NCBI RefSeq assembly: GCF_002931055.1
Contig: NZ_PSXX01000007.1
Span: forward strand, 62,001 to 126,000
Reading direction: 5' to 3'
Origin: Pseudoclavibacter sp. AY1H1
GTDB lineage: Bacteria; Actinomycetota; Actinomycetes; Actinomycetales; Microbacteriaceae
DNA length: 64,000 bases
In this document: positions 45,164 through 53,661 of the stretch, in pieces
Position numbering within the stretch: the stretch's first letter is position 1
How the letters are laid out: each line of letters starts with the position of its first letter
Program-made: the position numbers and the translations under genes
Notes under the pieces: generated by a model
Told to the model about the DNA's origin: nothing
The model's database searches: none
The model's input: the letters and a program-made list of their open reading frames with translations, nothing else

Positions 45164-45927
45164 GCAGAGAACTTGCAGGCAGGACCGCAGTCGTCACGGG
45201 TGGCGGCCGAGGGATCGGGCTCACCGTCGCCCGTTCACTTGCCGAGAACGGCGCCGACGTCGCGCTCCTCGATCTTCTCGACAGCGTCGAGGACACCGCA
45301 GCACAGCTCGCAGACGAGTTCGGTGTCAAGGCCGTCGGGCGGAGACTCGATGTCGTCGATCAGGACGCGACAGCGGCCGTCTTCGCGGAGATCACGGAAC
45401 TGCTGGGCACCCCGCAGATCCTCCTCACAGCGGCCGGCATCGAGATCAACGGCGACTCGATCGACGTCACCGCAGCCCAGTGGCGGAAGGTCATCGATGT
45501 GAACCTGACGGGGACGTTCTTCTCCGCGCAGGCCTTCGGCGCGGGTCTCCTGAAGTCAGGGCTTCCGGGGAGCGCCGTCCTCATCGCATCCATGTCGGGC
45601 TCCATCGTCAACGTGCCGCAGTGGGCCGCCTCCTACAACTCGTCGAAGGCAGCAGTCGCCCATCTCGGAAAATCCCTGGCTGTCGAATGGGCCAGTGCAG
45701 GCATCCGCGTCAACTCGATCGCGCCCGGCTACGTCCTCACCGACCTCACCCAGCAGATCATCGACCGCGAGCCGGAACTCCTCGAGGACTGGGTCTCCCG
45801 CATCCCGCTCGGCCGCATGGCCACCCCCGCAGACCTCACCGGCCTCGTTCGCTTCCTTGCCTCGGACGCGTCGAGCTACCTCACCGCGCAGCAGATCGTC
45901 ATCGACGGCGGGTACACGGCGATCTGA
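45160..45927 (+). CDS. Short-chain dehydrogenase/reductase (SDR), last gene of YjbQ operon
   Basis: 255 residues. Classical SDR: cofactor motif TGGGRGIG (13-20), catalytic Ser146, Tyr159 and Lys163 (SYNSSK), and a C-terminal IVIDGGYTAI. LLDLLD after beta-2 has an Asp at the place that selects NAD(H). It probably oxidises a polyol or reduces a ketose in the same pathway. ATG at 45160 overlaps the TPI-like gene stop; a strong hairpin terminator 32 bp beyond the stop ends the operon. Confidence 0.93.
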   Translation: MSRELAGRTAVVTGGGRGIGLTVARSLAENGADVALLDLLDSVEDTAAQLADEFGVKAVGRRLDVVDQDATAAVFAEITELLGTPQILLTAAGIEINGDSIDVTAAQWRKVIDVNLTGTFFSAQAFGAGLLKSGLPGSAVLIASMSGSIVNVPQWAASYNSSKAAVAHLGKSLAVEWASAGIRVNSIAPGYVLTDLTQQIIDREPELLEDWVSRIPLGRMATPADLTGLVRFLASDASSYLTAQQIVIDGGYTAI

Positions 45928-45958
45928 CCGATCTCGTGTGCTGGCAACCCCACGCACA

Positions 45959-46004
45959 CGGCGGGCCCCACGCTGCAGTCCTCCCTGCAGCATGGGGCCC
46001 GCCG
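45959..46004. terminator. 20-bp hairpin between convergent genes
   Basis: CGGCGGGCCCCACGCTGCAG (45959-45978) pairs with 45985-46004 with one C-A mismatch and a TCCTCC loop. It lies between the SDR and formaldehyde dehydrogenase genes, which converge. Confidence 0.8.
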
Positions 46005-46046
46005 CCCTCCACGCTCTGTCGCGGTCTGATGTACCCCCGCGCCGGG

Positions 46047-47261
46047 CTACTTCACGTAGCCGTTGGGGTTGAGCACGTACTTCTTCGGCGCGCCCGCATC
46101 GAAGTCGGCGTAGCCCTTCGGAGCCTCGTCGAGCGTGATCGGCGTCGCCTGCACGGCGTCGGCGATCTTCACCTTGTCGAAGAGGATCGCCTGCATGAGC
46201 TGCCGGTTGTACTTCATGACCGGGCACTGTCCGGTCGTGAACGACAGCGACTTGGCCCAGCCGAGGCCGAGCCGGATCGACAGCGAGCCGACCTTCGCCG
46301 CCTCGTCCACTCCGCCCGGGTCACCCGTCACATACAGGCCGGGAATACCGAGGGCACCACCAGCCTCCGTCACCGTCATGAGCGAGTTCAGCACCGTCGC
46401 CGGCGCCTCGTGCCCCGCATCGGAACCGTGCCCGCGAGCCTCGAAGCCCACAGCGTCCACACCGCATTCGACCTCCGGCACGCCGAGGATCTGCTCGATC
46501 TGCTCACCGGGGTCGCCCTTCGAGACATCCACCGTCTCGCAGCCGAACGACCGCGCCTGCGCGAGGCGCTCTTCGTTGAGGTCGCCGACGATGACGCACG
46601 CGGCGCCGAGCAGCTGCGCGCTGACTGCCGCAGCGAGTCCCACCGGACCGGCGCCGGCGATGTAGACCGTCGACCCTGGGCCGACCCCTGCGGTGTAGGC
46701 ACCGTGGAAGCCCGTCGGGAAGATGTCGGAGAGCATCGTCAGATCGAGGATCTTCTCGAGTGCCTGGTCACGGTCCGGGAACTTCAGGAGGTTCCAGTCG
46801 GCGTACGGCACCAGCACGTACTCCGCCTGCCCGCCGACCCAGCCGCCCATGTCGACGTAGCCGTACGCGCTGCCGGGGCGGTCCGGGTTCACGTTGAGGC
46901 AGATGCCCGTCTTGCCCGACTTGCAGTTGCGACACCGCCCGCACGCGATGTTGAACGGAACCGACACGATGTCGCCGACCTTGATGAACTCGACGTCCGG
47001 GCCGACCTCGATAACCTCACCCGTGATCTCGTGACCGAGCACGAGGTCGACCGGAGCGGTCGTGCGACCGCGCACCATGTGCTGGTCGGACCCGCAGATG
47101 TTCGTCGTCACGGTGCGCAGGATGGCCCCGTGCCGCACCTGGCGACCCACGTTCGCCGGGTTCACGCCCGGTCCATCCTTCAGCTCGAACTCGGGATACG
47201 GGATGTCGATGACCTCGACCTCGTTCGGCCCCTTGTACGCGACGGCTCTGTTACTCGCCAT
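46047..47261 (-). CDS. fdhA: Glutathione-independent formaldehyde dehydrogenase (zinc alcohol dehydrogenase family)
   Basis: 404 residues. Zinc-ADH fold with catalytic zinc residues in TNICGSDQHM and GHEITG, four structural-zinc cysteines CGRCRNCKSGKTGIC, and NAD motif GAGPVGLAAA. The long insert PGSAYGYVDMGGWVGGQAEYV and overall length match the Pseudomonas FdhA/PFDH type, which oxidises formaldehyde with NAD without glutathione. AAAGGAG lies before ATG 47261; the open frame beyond it to 48410 is an antisense shadow. It could detoxify formaldehyde from the sarcosine-oxidase-like enzyme 1.3 kb away. Confidence 0.93.
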   Translation of the reverse strand: MASNRAVAYKGPNEVEVIDIPYPEFELKDGPGVNPANVGRQVRHGAILRTVTTNICGSDQHMVRGRTTAPVDLVLGHEITGEVIEVGPDVEFIKVGDIVSVPFNIACGRCRNCKSGKTGICLNVNPDRPGSAYGYVDMGGWVGGQAEYVLVPYADWNLLKFPDRDQALEKILDLTMLSDIFPTGFHGAYTAGVGPGSTVYIAGAGPVGLAAAVSAQLLGAACVIVGDLNEERLAQARSFGCETVDVSKGDPGEQIEQILGVPEVECGVDAVGFEARGHGSDAGHEAPATVLNSLMTVTEAGGALGIPGLYVTGDPGGVDEAAKVGSLSIRLGLGWAKSLSFTTGQCPVMKYNRQLMQAILFDKVKIADAVQATPITLDEAPKGYADFDAGAPKKYVLNPNGYVK

Positions 47262-47478
47262 GATCTCTCCTTTGAGTTGAGCGGGTTCTGCATGCGGTGC
47301 ACACGACGGTGCAACCCTGCGAACGTCTCTGTTACGCAGTGTTTCGAGGCTATTGGCCGCCCTCAGGGCACGCCAGGATTCGGGGCAGATGACCAGCGGA
47401 TGCACAGACTCAGGCCCGGGTGATCTGCTCCGTCGACTTCCCAGCGCGTTCGGAATACGCCGGATACCCCATCGGTTG

Positions 47479-47490
47479 TTGTAGCTGCAA
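47479..47490. promoter_or_regulatory. Imperfect palindrome upstream of the NmrA-like gene
   Basis: TTGTAGCTGCAA is a near-perfect 12-bp palindrome (TTGnAGCTnCAA) 29 bp before the reductase start, in the 258-bp gap shared with divergent fdhA. It is a possible operator; no regulator gene is adjacent. Confidence 0.4.
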
Positions 47491-47519
47491 GCATCCACTT
47501 CTCGGAAGGAACAGCAAGC

Positions 47520-48377
47520 ATGGCAATCGTCATCACCGGCGCGACCGGACAGCTCGGAACCCTCGTCATCGACAGCCTCCTCGAGCGCGGCGCGACCCCC
47601 ACCGAGATCGTCGCCGGCGGCCGCAACGCCGAGCGACTCGCGCAGCTCGCAGCGAAGGGCGTTCGCACCGCCACCATCGACTACTCGCAGCCCGACACCG
47701 CGACCGCCGCCATCAACGAAGGCGACACCGTCGTGCTCATCTCCAGCAGTGAAGTGGGCACCCGCGTCGCGCAGCACGAAGCGGTCATCGACGCGGCGAA
47801 GGCCAAGGGCGCGGCCCGCATCGTCTACACGAGCGTCCTCGGCGGCGACCCGGATGCCCTCATCCTCGCGCCTGAGCACGTCGCGACCGAGTCGCTCATC
47901 CGCGAATCCGGCCTTCCCTCCACCATCGCGCGCAACGGCTGGTACACGGAGAACTACGTCGCCGACATCGCCCAGGGCGAGACGACGGGGGTCATCGTCA
48001 ACAGCGCAGGCAAGGGCCGCGTCGCCAGCGCCTCCCGCGCCGACTACGCCGCCGGCATCGCCGCGATCGCGCTCGAAGACGGCCACGAAGGCAAGGTCTA
48101 CGAGTTCTCCGGCGACAAGGCCTGGGACTTCGAGGAGTTCGCGAAGACCCTCGCCGACGCGATCGGCCGCGACGTCGAGTACCGCGCCCTCACCACGGAG
48201 GAGCACAAGGCCGCCCTCACCTCGAACGGGCTCGACGAAGGCACCATCGGCTTCATCACGGGCCTCGACGCGAACATCCGCGACGGAGGGCTCGCCCTGA
48301 CCACCGGCGACCTCTCCCGAGTGTCCGGACGCCCCACGACGACGCTCGCCGAGACGCTCCGCACCCTCACCGCGTAG
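47520..48377 (+). CDS. NmrA-like SDR, NAD(P)H:quinone reductase (QorB type)
   Basis: 285 residues. Rossmann motif GATGQLGTLV at 7-16, GGRNAERL (NADP-type Arg) and no classical YxxxK triad, as in atypical SDRs of the NmrA/QorB group. ISSSEVGTRVAQHEAVIDAA and IARNGWYTENY match QorB-like quinone reductases and azoreductases. Cytoplasmic. GGAAGGA precedes ATG at 47520. Divergent from fdhA. Its natural substrate is unknown; defence against quinones or electrophiles is plausible. Confidence 0.9.
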   Translation: MAIVITGATGQLGTLVIDSLLERGATPTEIVAGGRNAERLAQLAAKGVRTATIDYSQPDTATAAINEGDTVVLISSSEVGTRVAQHEAVIDAAKAKGAARIVYTSVLGGDPDALILAPEHVATESLIRESGLPSTIARNGWYTENYVADIAQGETTGVIVNSAGKGRVASASRADYAAGIAAIALEDGHEGKVYEFSGDKAWDFEEFAKTLADAIGRDVEYRALTTEEHKAALTSNGLDEGTIGFITGLDANIRDGGLALTTGDLSRVSGRPTTTLAETLRTLTA

Positions 48378-48466
48378 GCGGCGCCACCTGAGCAGCTTCA
48401 CCCGCGGCATGGCCGACGGTCTGACCGACGGTCCGGCTCACGCCACGACGACCCTCGCTTTCGGGA

Positions 48467-48518
48467 TGGGTTTCGCGCCTGCGGATGGCTTGCAGAGCAT
48501 CCGCAGGCGCGAAACCCA
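48467..48518. repeat. Long-stem hairpin element HP3
   Basis: A 21-bp perfect inverted repeat (48467-48487 / 48498-48518; arms begin TGGGTTTCGCGCC) with a 10-nt loop, between convergent reductase and oxidase genes. No T-tract. Its sequence is unrelated to HP1/HP2. Confidence 0.85.
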
Positions 48519-48574
48519 CCCGGAGACGGTTGCGGGTTGCGGGTCCGACGCCCCGCGACGGATGCGCACGGTCG

Positions 48575-49750
48575 CTACCGGAGCGGCTGCGGGGCGAGCG
48601 AGCGCGGTCGGCTGATCGAGAACAGCTCGGGAGCTGCACCGGCACCGTTCTCGGCGAGGTCGGCCCCGAGGCGGCCGATCGAGGGAACGAACTTGAACCC
48701 CTCCCCCGCGAAGCCAGCGAGCACCACGATGCGGCCGACCCGGTCGATCACGAACCTGGCGTCGTCGGTCGTCGTGTAGGTGCAGCTGATCGGGTCGGCG
48801 CTGTCCGCGTCGACGCCGGGCAGCCAGTCCCGCGCGTACTGCCTGATGCCGTCGAGCTGCGCGGACACCGGCAGGAAGTCCCGCGAGTCCGGATCGACGA
48901 CTGGCCCGACCCCGTGCCATCCCGCCTTGATCCCCTCGCCGGGGGTGAGCATCCCATACACGGGCGAGAGCCACCCCTCGTAGCCGGGCCTCCCGAGCGC
49001 CGGCAGGTGGTTGAAGCTCGGCCAGTCGACGTACCCGTTGAACTCGCGGAAGTGCACGGGCGCCTCCTGCGTGACGCGCAGGCGCGGCAGCTCGACGGCC
49101 CCGCCGAGCAGCGTGCGGGTCCACGCGTTCACCGCAGAGACGACGACCTTCGCCGTGATCGTCTCGCGCGCGTGACCGCGATGCTCTGCCTCCTCACCCC
49201 AGGAGTGCGCCTCGACGACCACGTGTTCGGCCTGCTCGACGACGTTCACTGCTCGCATGCCCCAGCTCAGCTCCGCGCCGCTCGCAGCGGCCAGCTCGGC
49301 CATGCTCGTGAGCGCATCCGCGGCCCGCACGCGTCCCGCCCTCGGGAGGTGCAGCACCTCGGTGTCGAAGCGGATGCCAGGCCACCGTTCGCCCGCATCC
49401 TGCGTCGAGAGCAGCTCGGCCGGTTCGCCGCTCGCGGAGATCGCGCCGTGCACCTCGGGGCTCGCCGCCCCCGGTCCGTGGTTCACGAGACCAACGAGGT
49501 CGAGGATCTGGCGGCCCGAGTCGAGCTCGAGCTCGCCCCACAGCGCCCGAGACTCGTGCAGCATCGCGACGAGATCCGGCTGCGTGTACGACGTGTTGAA
49601 GTTGCGGGTCGCCCCGTGGGATGCGCCCATGTGGTGACCGGGCTGGAACTGCTCGAGCAGGCGCACGCGCCTGCCGCGCCTCGCCAGCTGCCACGCGGTC
49701 GACAGGCCCATCGCGCCGCCGCCGATGATGAGCACGTCAACGTCAGTCAT
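48575..49750 (-). CDS. Monomeric sarcosine oxidase / N-methyl amino acid oxidase family FAD enzyme
   Basis: 391 residues. N-terminal FAD motif LIIGGGAMGLSTAW; Cys323 in ISCTYTTTDDARFVIDR aligns with the Cys that binds FAD covalently in monomeric sarcosine oxidase. The enzyme would oxidise an N-methyl or secondary amino acid, giving H2O2 and, for N-methyl substrates, formaldehyde. ATG at 49750 is divergent from a TetR gene 53 bp away. Formaldehyde dehydrogenase lies nearby on the same strand, though not in an operon. N-methyltryptophan oxidase is an alternative label. Confidence 0.9.
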   Translation of the reverse strand: MTDVDVLIIGGGAMGLSTAWQLARRGRRVRLLEQFQPGHHMGASHGATRNFNTSYTQPDLVAMLHESRALWGELELDSGRQILDLVGLVNHGPGAASPEVHGAISASGEPAELLSTQDAGERWPGIRFDTEVLHLPRAGRVRAADALTSMAELAAASGAELSWGMRAVNVVEQAEHVVVEAHSWGEEAEHRGHARETITAKVVVSAVNAWTRTLLGGAVELPRLRVTQEAPVHFREFNGYVDWPSFNHLPALGRPGYEGWLSPVYGMLTPGEGIKAGWHGVGPVVDPDSRDFLPVSAQLDGIRQYARDWLPGVDADSADPISCTYTTTDDARFVIDRVGRIVVLAGFAGEGFKFVPSIGRLGADLAENGAGAAPELFSISRPRSLAPQPLR

Positions 49751-49791
49751 GACCCCACGCTACCCGCACTCAACTCGGGCGCTTTCCTCGG

Positions 49792-49803
49792 TACCATGGC
49801 GGA
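49792..49803 (+). promoter_or_regulatory. Leaderless promoter of the TetR gene
   Basis: TACCAT (49792-49797, TANNNT class) followed by six bases and ATG at 49804, with no Shine-Dalgarno sequence: the same -10 to start spacing as the dcd promoter. Confidence 0.5.
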
Positions 49804-50346
49804 ATGCTCACCGTCTCCGGTCAGCGGGAGAAGATCCTCACCGCGTATATGAACCTGCTCGTCGACTCCGGCGTGCGCGGGACGACTCTCGAGGCCGTTG
49901 GCACCACCTGCAAGCTCTCCAAGGCCGGGGTGCTGCACCATTTCTCGTCGAAGCAGGCGCTCGGGGATGCGCTCCTCGAAGAGCTGCGGGGGCAGGCACG
50001 CGTCGACGCCGACAACATGCTCGCCGACCTCGACAACGCCGTCTCGTACTACATCGTCTCGTCGCAGGATCGGGACAGCCTCCTCGAACGGCTCGTGGAA
50101 GCGGTGTACCGCCTCGCGCAGACCGGTGACAAGGACGCGCTCGACGTGCTCCGCCAGTGCCGCGCGGGCTGGTTCGACGCCCTGGTTCGGGCTATCGGCG
50201 ACGCCTCGGTCGCTCGGCTCGTGCTGTTCGTCGGTGACGGCATGAACCACAACGCGCTGCTCAGCGTGGGCTCGGAGAACGAGAAGTTCATCAACGCGGA
50301 GTCGACAGCCGAGATCATGGACGCGATCGCGCAGCTGCGCGCCTAG
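49804..50346 (+). CDS. TetR/AcrR family transcriptional regulator
   Basis: 180 residues. DNA-binding domain at ~8-55 with TTLEAVGTTCKLSKAGVLHHFSSKQAL, a TetR helix-turn-helix. The ligand domain is short and helical, resembling TetR proteins with a C-terminal domain seen beside amine/amino acid genes. It lies between the sarcosine-oxidase-like gene (divergent) and the APC permease operon (downstream, same strand), and may control either. Confidence 0.93.
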   Translation: MLTVSGQREKILTAYMNLLVDSGVRGTTLEAVGTTCKLSKAGVLHHFSSKQALGDALLEELRGQARVDADNMLADLDNAVSYYIVSSQDRDSLLERLVEAVYRLAQTGDKDALDVLRQCRAGWFDALVRAIGDASVARLVLFVGDGMNHNALLSVGSENEKFINAESTAEIMDAIAQLRA

Positions 50347-50464
50347 GGCCAGCAGCAGCGCAGCCTGCGGGGCGGGTCGGGTCCCTCGCTCACGCCGACT
50401 GCAGCGCCTGCGCGGAAACACAACCGTTACGACGGGATGCGGGAAAACTCTCGGCGCATCACCG

Positions 50465-50474
50465 ACCAAATGGT
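50465..50474. promoter_or_regulatory. Possible TetR operator before the APC permease
   Basis: ACCA-AA-TGGT palindrome followed by a TAAGTT -10-like hexamer (50474-50479), about 50 bp before the permease start. Short, so only suggestive. Confidence 0.35.
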
Positions 50475-50527
50475 AAGTTCGTGCTCACTCCGCGAACGCG
50501 GCAGGCCCTTTGATGCGGGAGACAACG

Positions 50528-52051
50528 ATGACCAACGCACAGCCTGGCCCCATTACCGAGGCCCTCGCCACCCAGACGCCCATCGGCAAGGGGCTCGCCC
50601 CAGCACGACTCGGCATCTGGGGGTCGACCGTCATCGGCCTCGCCTCGACGGCGCCCCTCTTCTCCCTCGCCGCGACCCTCGGCTTCGTCGTGATCGCCGT
50701 CGGCGAGCAGGCTCCCATCGCGTTCATCCTCGCGTTCATCCCGATGATGTTCACGGCCTTCGCGTACCGCGAGCTCAACAACGAGCTCAACGACTGCGGC
50801 ACCGTCTTCACCTGGGCGGCCAAGGCCTTCGGCCCTCGCACCGGCTGGATGTCGGGCTGGGCCCTCGCGGTCGCCGGGATCCTGGTCATGGCGAACCTCG
50901 CGGAGATCGCCTCCGTCTACATCCTGCTGCTCGTCGGAGACGGATCGCTCGCCGAGAACCGGGTCGTCGTGACGCTCTTCGGCGCCGTCATCATCGCCGT
51001 CATGACGTGGATCTCCATGCGCGGCATCGAGCTGGGCGAGAAGATGCAGGTCGTCCTGCTCGTCATCCAGTACGCGGCCATGGCGGCGTTTGTCGTCGGC
51101 TGCCTCGTCGGCTACTTCAACGGCACGGCGCCCGACCCGACGCCCGTCAGCATCGACTGGTTCAACCCGTTCCTCGCGGACGGCACCGGCATGGTGCAGG
51201 CGATCATCCTCGCTCTCTTCATCTACTGGGGCTGGGACACCTGCCTCGCCCTGACCGAGGAGACGAAGGACCCGAAGAAGACCCCGGGCCGCGCAGCCGT
51301 GCTCTCGACCGTGCTGCTGCTCATCACGTACGTCGGCATCACGATCGTCGTCATGATGTACGCCGGCCTCGGCGAGACCGGCACGGGCCTCGCCAACGAG
51401 GAGAACGCGGACGACGTCTTCTCGGTGCTCACCGACCTCGCGATGGGCCCGTGGGGCTGGTTCCTCGTGCTCGCCGTCGCCGTCTCTTCGCTGTCGTCAT
51501 CGCAGACCACGATCCTGCCCACCGCCCGCGGCACCTTCGCGATGGGCGTGTACAAGGCGCTCCCGAAGCGCTTCGCCGTGGTGAGCGAGAAGTCGAAGAC
51601 CCCGACGTTCTCGACGCTCCTCATGGGCATCGTCGCGATCGTCTACTACGTCGGCATGAGCTTCGTGTCGAACAGCGTGCTGCAGGACTCGATCCTCTCG
51701 ATCGGCCTCGCCATCGCGTTCTTCTACGGCATCGCGAGCTTCGCCTGCATCTGGTACTTCCGCACGAGCCTCTTCACGTCGACCCGCAACTTCCTCTACC
51801 GGTTCCTGTTCCCGCTGCTCGGCGGCGTGTTCATGGTGTGGGCGTTCTTCCAGTCGGCGATCGACATGGCCAACCCCGAATACGGATACACGACCTTCTT
51901 CGGCCTCGGCAGCGCGTTCGTCATCGGCATCGGCTCGTTTGTCATCGGCTTCATCCTCATGTTCGTCTGGGCCGCAATGCCCGGCTCGAAGGACTACTTC
52001 GAGAAGCGCACCATCAACCGCCACTCGGCGATCCTCACCCCGGAAGACTGA
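50528..52051 (+). CDS. APC-family amino acid permease
   Basis: 507 residues from ATG 50528 (GGGAG six bases upstream; in-frame TTG/ATG at 50510/50513 are weaker). Twelve helices. Amino acid permease signatures: STAPLFSLAATLGFVV, FAYRELNNELNDCGTVFTWAAKAFGPRTGW and WGWDTCLALTEETKDP. It imports an amino acid or polyamine-type compound. The saccharopine-dehydrogenase-like gene follows after 126 bp on the same strand and probably processes the imported compound. Confidence 0.93.
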   Translation: MTNAQPGPITEALATQTPIGKGLAPARLGIWGSTVIGLASTAPLFSLAATLGFVVIAVGEQAPIAFILAFIPMMFTAFAYRELNNELNDCGTVFTWAAKAFGPRTGWMSGWALAVAGILVMANLAEIASVYILLLVGDGSLAENRVVVTLFGAVIIAVMTWISMRGIELGEKMQVVLLVIQYAAMAAFVVGCLVGYFNGTAPDPTPVSIDWFNPFLADGTGMVQAIILALFIYWGWDTCLALTEETKDPKKTPGRAAVLSTVLLLITYVGITIVVMMYAGLGETGTGLANEENADDVFSVLTDLAMGPWGWFLVLAVAVSSLSSSQTTILPTARGTFAMGVYKALPKRFAVVSEKSKTPTFSTLLMGIVAIVYYVGMSFVSNSVLQDSILSIGLAIAFFYGIASFACIWYFRTSLFTSTRNFLYRFLFPLLGGVFMVWAFFQSAIDMANPEYGYTTFFGLGSAFVIGIGSFVIGFILMFVWAAMPGSKDYFEKRTINRHSAILTPED

Positions 52052-52165
52052 CCCGCGGCCAGGGCGTCCCGCCTCTCGGCTGGGCACTCGAGCCGCACCG
52101 CATGACCTACCAACCGCAAGGTTCACACCGTGGACCGGGCAGCACATCCACCGCACGTGATCAGA

Positions 52166-52177
52166 GAAAGGCCTTTC
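52166..52177 (+). promoter_or_regulatory. Perfect palindrome over the ribosome site of the saccharopine-type gene
   Basis: GAAAGGCCTTTC ends one base before the GTG at 52178 and contains the AAAGG ribosome-binding bases. It could be a protein-binding site or an mRNA feature affecting translation. Confidence 0.4.
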
Positions 52178-53416
52178 GTGCATATCCTCATCATCGGTGC
52201 CGGAGGCGTCGGCGCAGCCGCTGCCCGCATCGCGAAGCGACGCAGCTTCTTCGACTCCTGCCTCATCGCCGACTACGACCCCTCCCGCCCGCAGGATCTC
52301 GTCGCCGAACTCGGCGACGACCGATTCCGCGCGGCCCAGGTGGATGCGTCCGACCCCGGTGCCGTCGAGGCGCTCGTGCGCGACAACGGCATCACCCACG
52401 TCCTCAACGCCGTCGACCCCCGCTTCGTGATGCCCATCTTCACCGGCGTCACCGGTGCCGGCGCGACCTACCTCGACATGGCGATGAGCCTCTCGAAGCC
52501 GCACCCCGAGCATCCGCACGAGCAGACCGGCGTGAAGCTCGGCGACGAGCAGTTCGAGCACGATGCGGCACTGAAGGAGCGCGGCGTCCTGGCGCTGTGC
52601 GGCATCGGCGTCGAGCCAGGCCTCTCGGACGTGTTCGCCCGCTATGCGGAAGATGAGCTGTTCTCGGAGATCGACGAGCTCGGCGTGCGCGACGGCGCCA
52701 ACCTCACCGTCGAGGGCTACGACTTCGCCCCGTCCTTCTCGATCTGGACGACCATCGAGGAATGCCTCAACCCGCCCGTCATCTTCGAGCGCGAGCGCGG
52801 CTGGTACACGACGCCGCCCTTCAGCGAAGCTGAGGTGTTCGACTTCCCCGAGGGCATCGGCCCCGTCGAGTGCGTCAACGTCGAGCACGAGGAGGTGCTC
52901 CTCATGCCGCGGTGGACCGACGCGAAGCGCGTCACGTTCAAGTACGGACTCGGCCAGGAGTTCATCGACGTGCTCAAGACGCTGCACATGCTCGGCCTCG
53001 ACAGCACCGACCCGGTCAGCGTCAAGGGCCAGCAGGTGTCGCCTCGCGATGTCGTCGCCGCGGTGCTGCCGGACCCCGCGAAGCTGGGCGACCGGATGCG
53101 CGGCAAGACCTGCGCGGGCCTCCTCGTGACCGGCAAGGGCAAGGACGGCGAGCCGAAGCAGGTGTACCTGTACCACGTGGCCGACAACGAGCAGACGATG
53201 GCGAAGGACAATTCGCAGGCCGTCGTCTGGCAGACCGCTATCAACCCGGTCATCGCCCTCGAGCTGCTCGCGACGGGCGTCTGGTCTGGTGCCGGCGTGC
53301 TCGCGCCCGAGGCGTTCGACGCGAAGCCGTTCCTGGAGCTGCTCGGCTCGGCGGAGCCCGCCGGCTACGGTTCGCCGTGGCACGTGCAGGACCGCAGCGC
53401 GGCGCTGTCCGCGTAA
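52178..53416 (+). CDS. Saccharopine dehydrogenase family NAD(P)-binding protein
   Basis: 412 residues from GTG 52178 (MHILIIGAGGVGAAAARIA). N-terminal Rossmann GAGGVG; LNAVDPRFVMPIFTGVTGAGATYLDMAMS and GIGVEPGLSDVFARYAEDEL match the saccharopine dehydrogenase / carboxynorspermidine dehydrogenase / homospermidine-synthase-like group, which act on imine-linked amino acids or polyamines. Paired with an APC permease, so a role in amino acid or polyamine breakdown is likely; the substrate is unknown. A very long hairpin follows the stop. Confidence 0.9.
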   Translation: MHILIIGAGGVGAAAARIAKRRSFFDSCLIADYDPSRPQDLVAELGDDRFRAAQVDASDPGAVEALVRDNGITHVLNAVDPRFVMPIFTGVTGAGATYLDMAMSLSKPHPEHPHEQTGVKLGDEQFEHDAALKERGVLALCGIGVEPGLSDVFARYAEDELFSEIDELGVRDGANLTVEGYDFAPSFSIWTTIEECLNPPVIFERERGWYTTPPFSEAEVFDFPEGIGPVECVNVEHEEVLLMPRWTDAKRVTFKYGLGQEFIDVLKTLHMLGLDSTDPVSVKGQQVSPRDVVAAVLPDPAKLGDRMRGKTCAGLLVTGKGKDGEPKQVYLYHVADNEQTMAKDNSQAVVWQTAINPVIALELLATGVWSGAGVLAPEAFDAKPFLELLGSAEPAGYGSPWHVQDRSAALSA

Positions 53417-53426
53417 GCGCAGGGGT

Positions 53427-53510
53427 CCGCTGACCAACTTCAGTGCGATTTCGGGCCGAAAGCGCTGTTTTGACGCCGCTCGGCCCGATATTGCACTGAA
53501 GTTGGACAGC
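53427..53510. repeat. Long-stem hairpin element HP4
   Basis: Arms 53427-53458 and 53479-53510 pair over about 32 bp with a few mismatches (core CCAACTTCAGTGC / GCACTGAAGTTGG; outer CGCTG / CAGCG), loop of 20 nt. It lies between the convergent saccharopine-type and ribokinase genes. Confidence 0.85.
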
Positions 53511-53661
53511 GACTGCGCAGCCGGGGCGCTCGACGGCAGCCGGTGGGCTCCGCTCCACACCCTGCCGCGCCCGCCGCCCGGCGGCCAAATTCCGTGATCA
53601 ACGAGGCCAAGACGCTACTCTCAACGCGGCGAGCGCCGATCCATCACGCAAGTTGGCCGCA

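Noticed and set aside
47262-48410. Open frame extending formaldehyde dehydrogenase to 787 residues
   Set aside because: The extra part is antisense to the NmrA-like reductase, is Val/Asp/Gly-rich like other shadows, and AAAGGAG marks ATG 47261 as the start.
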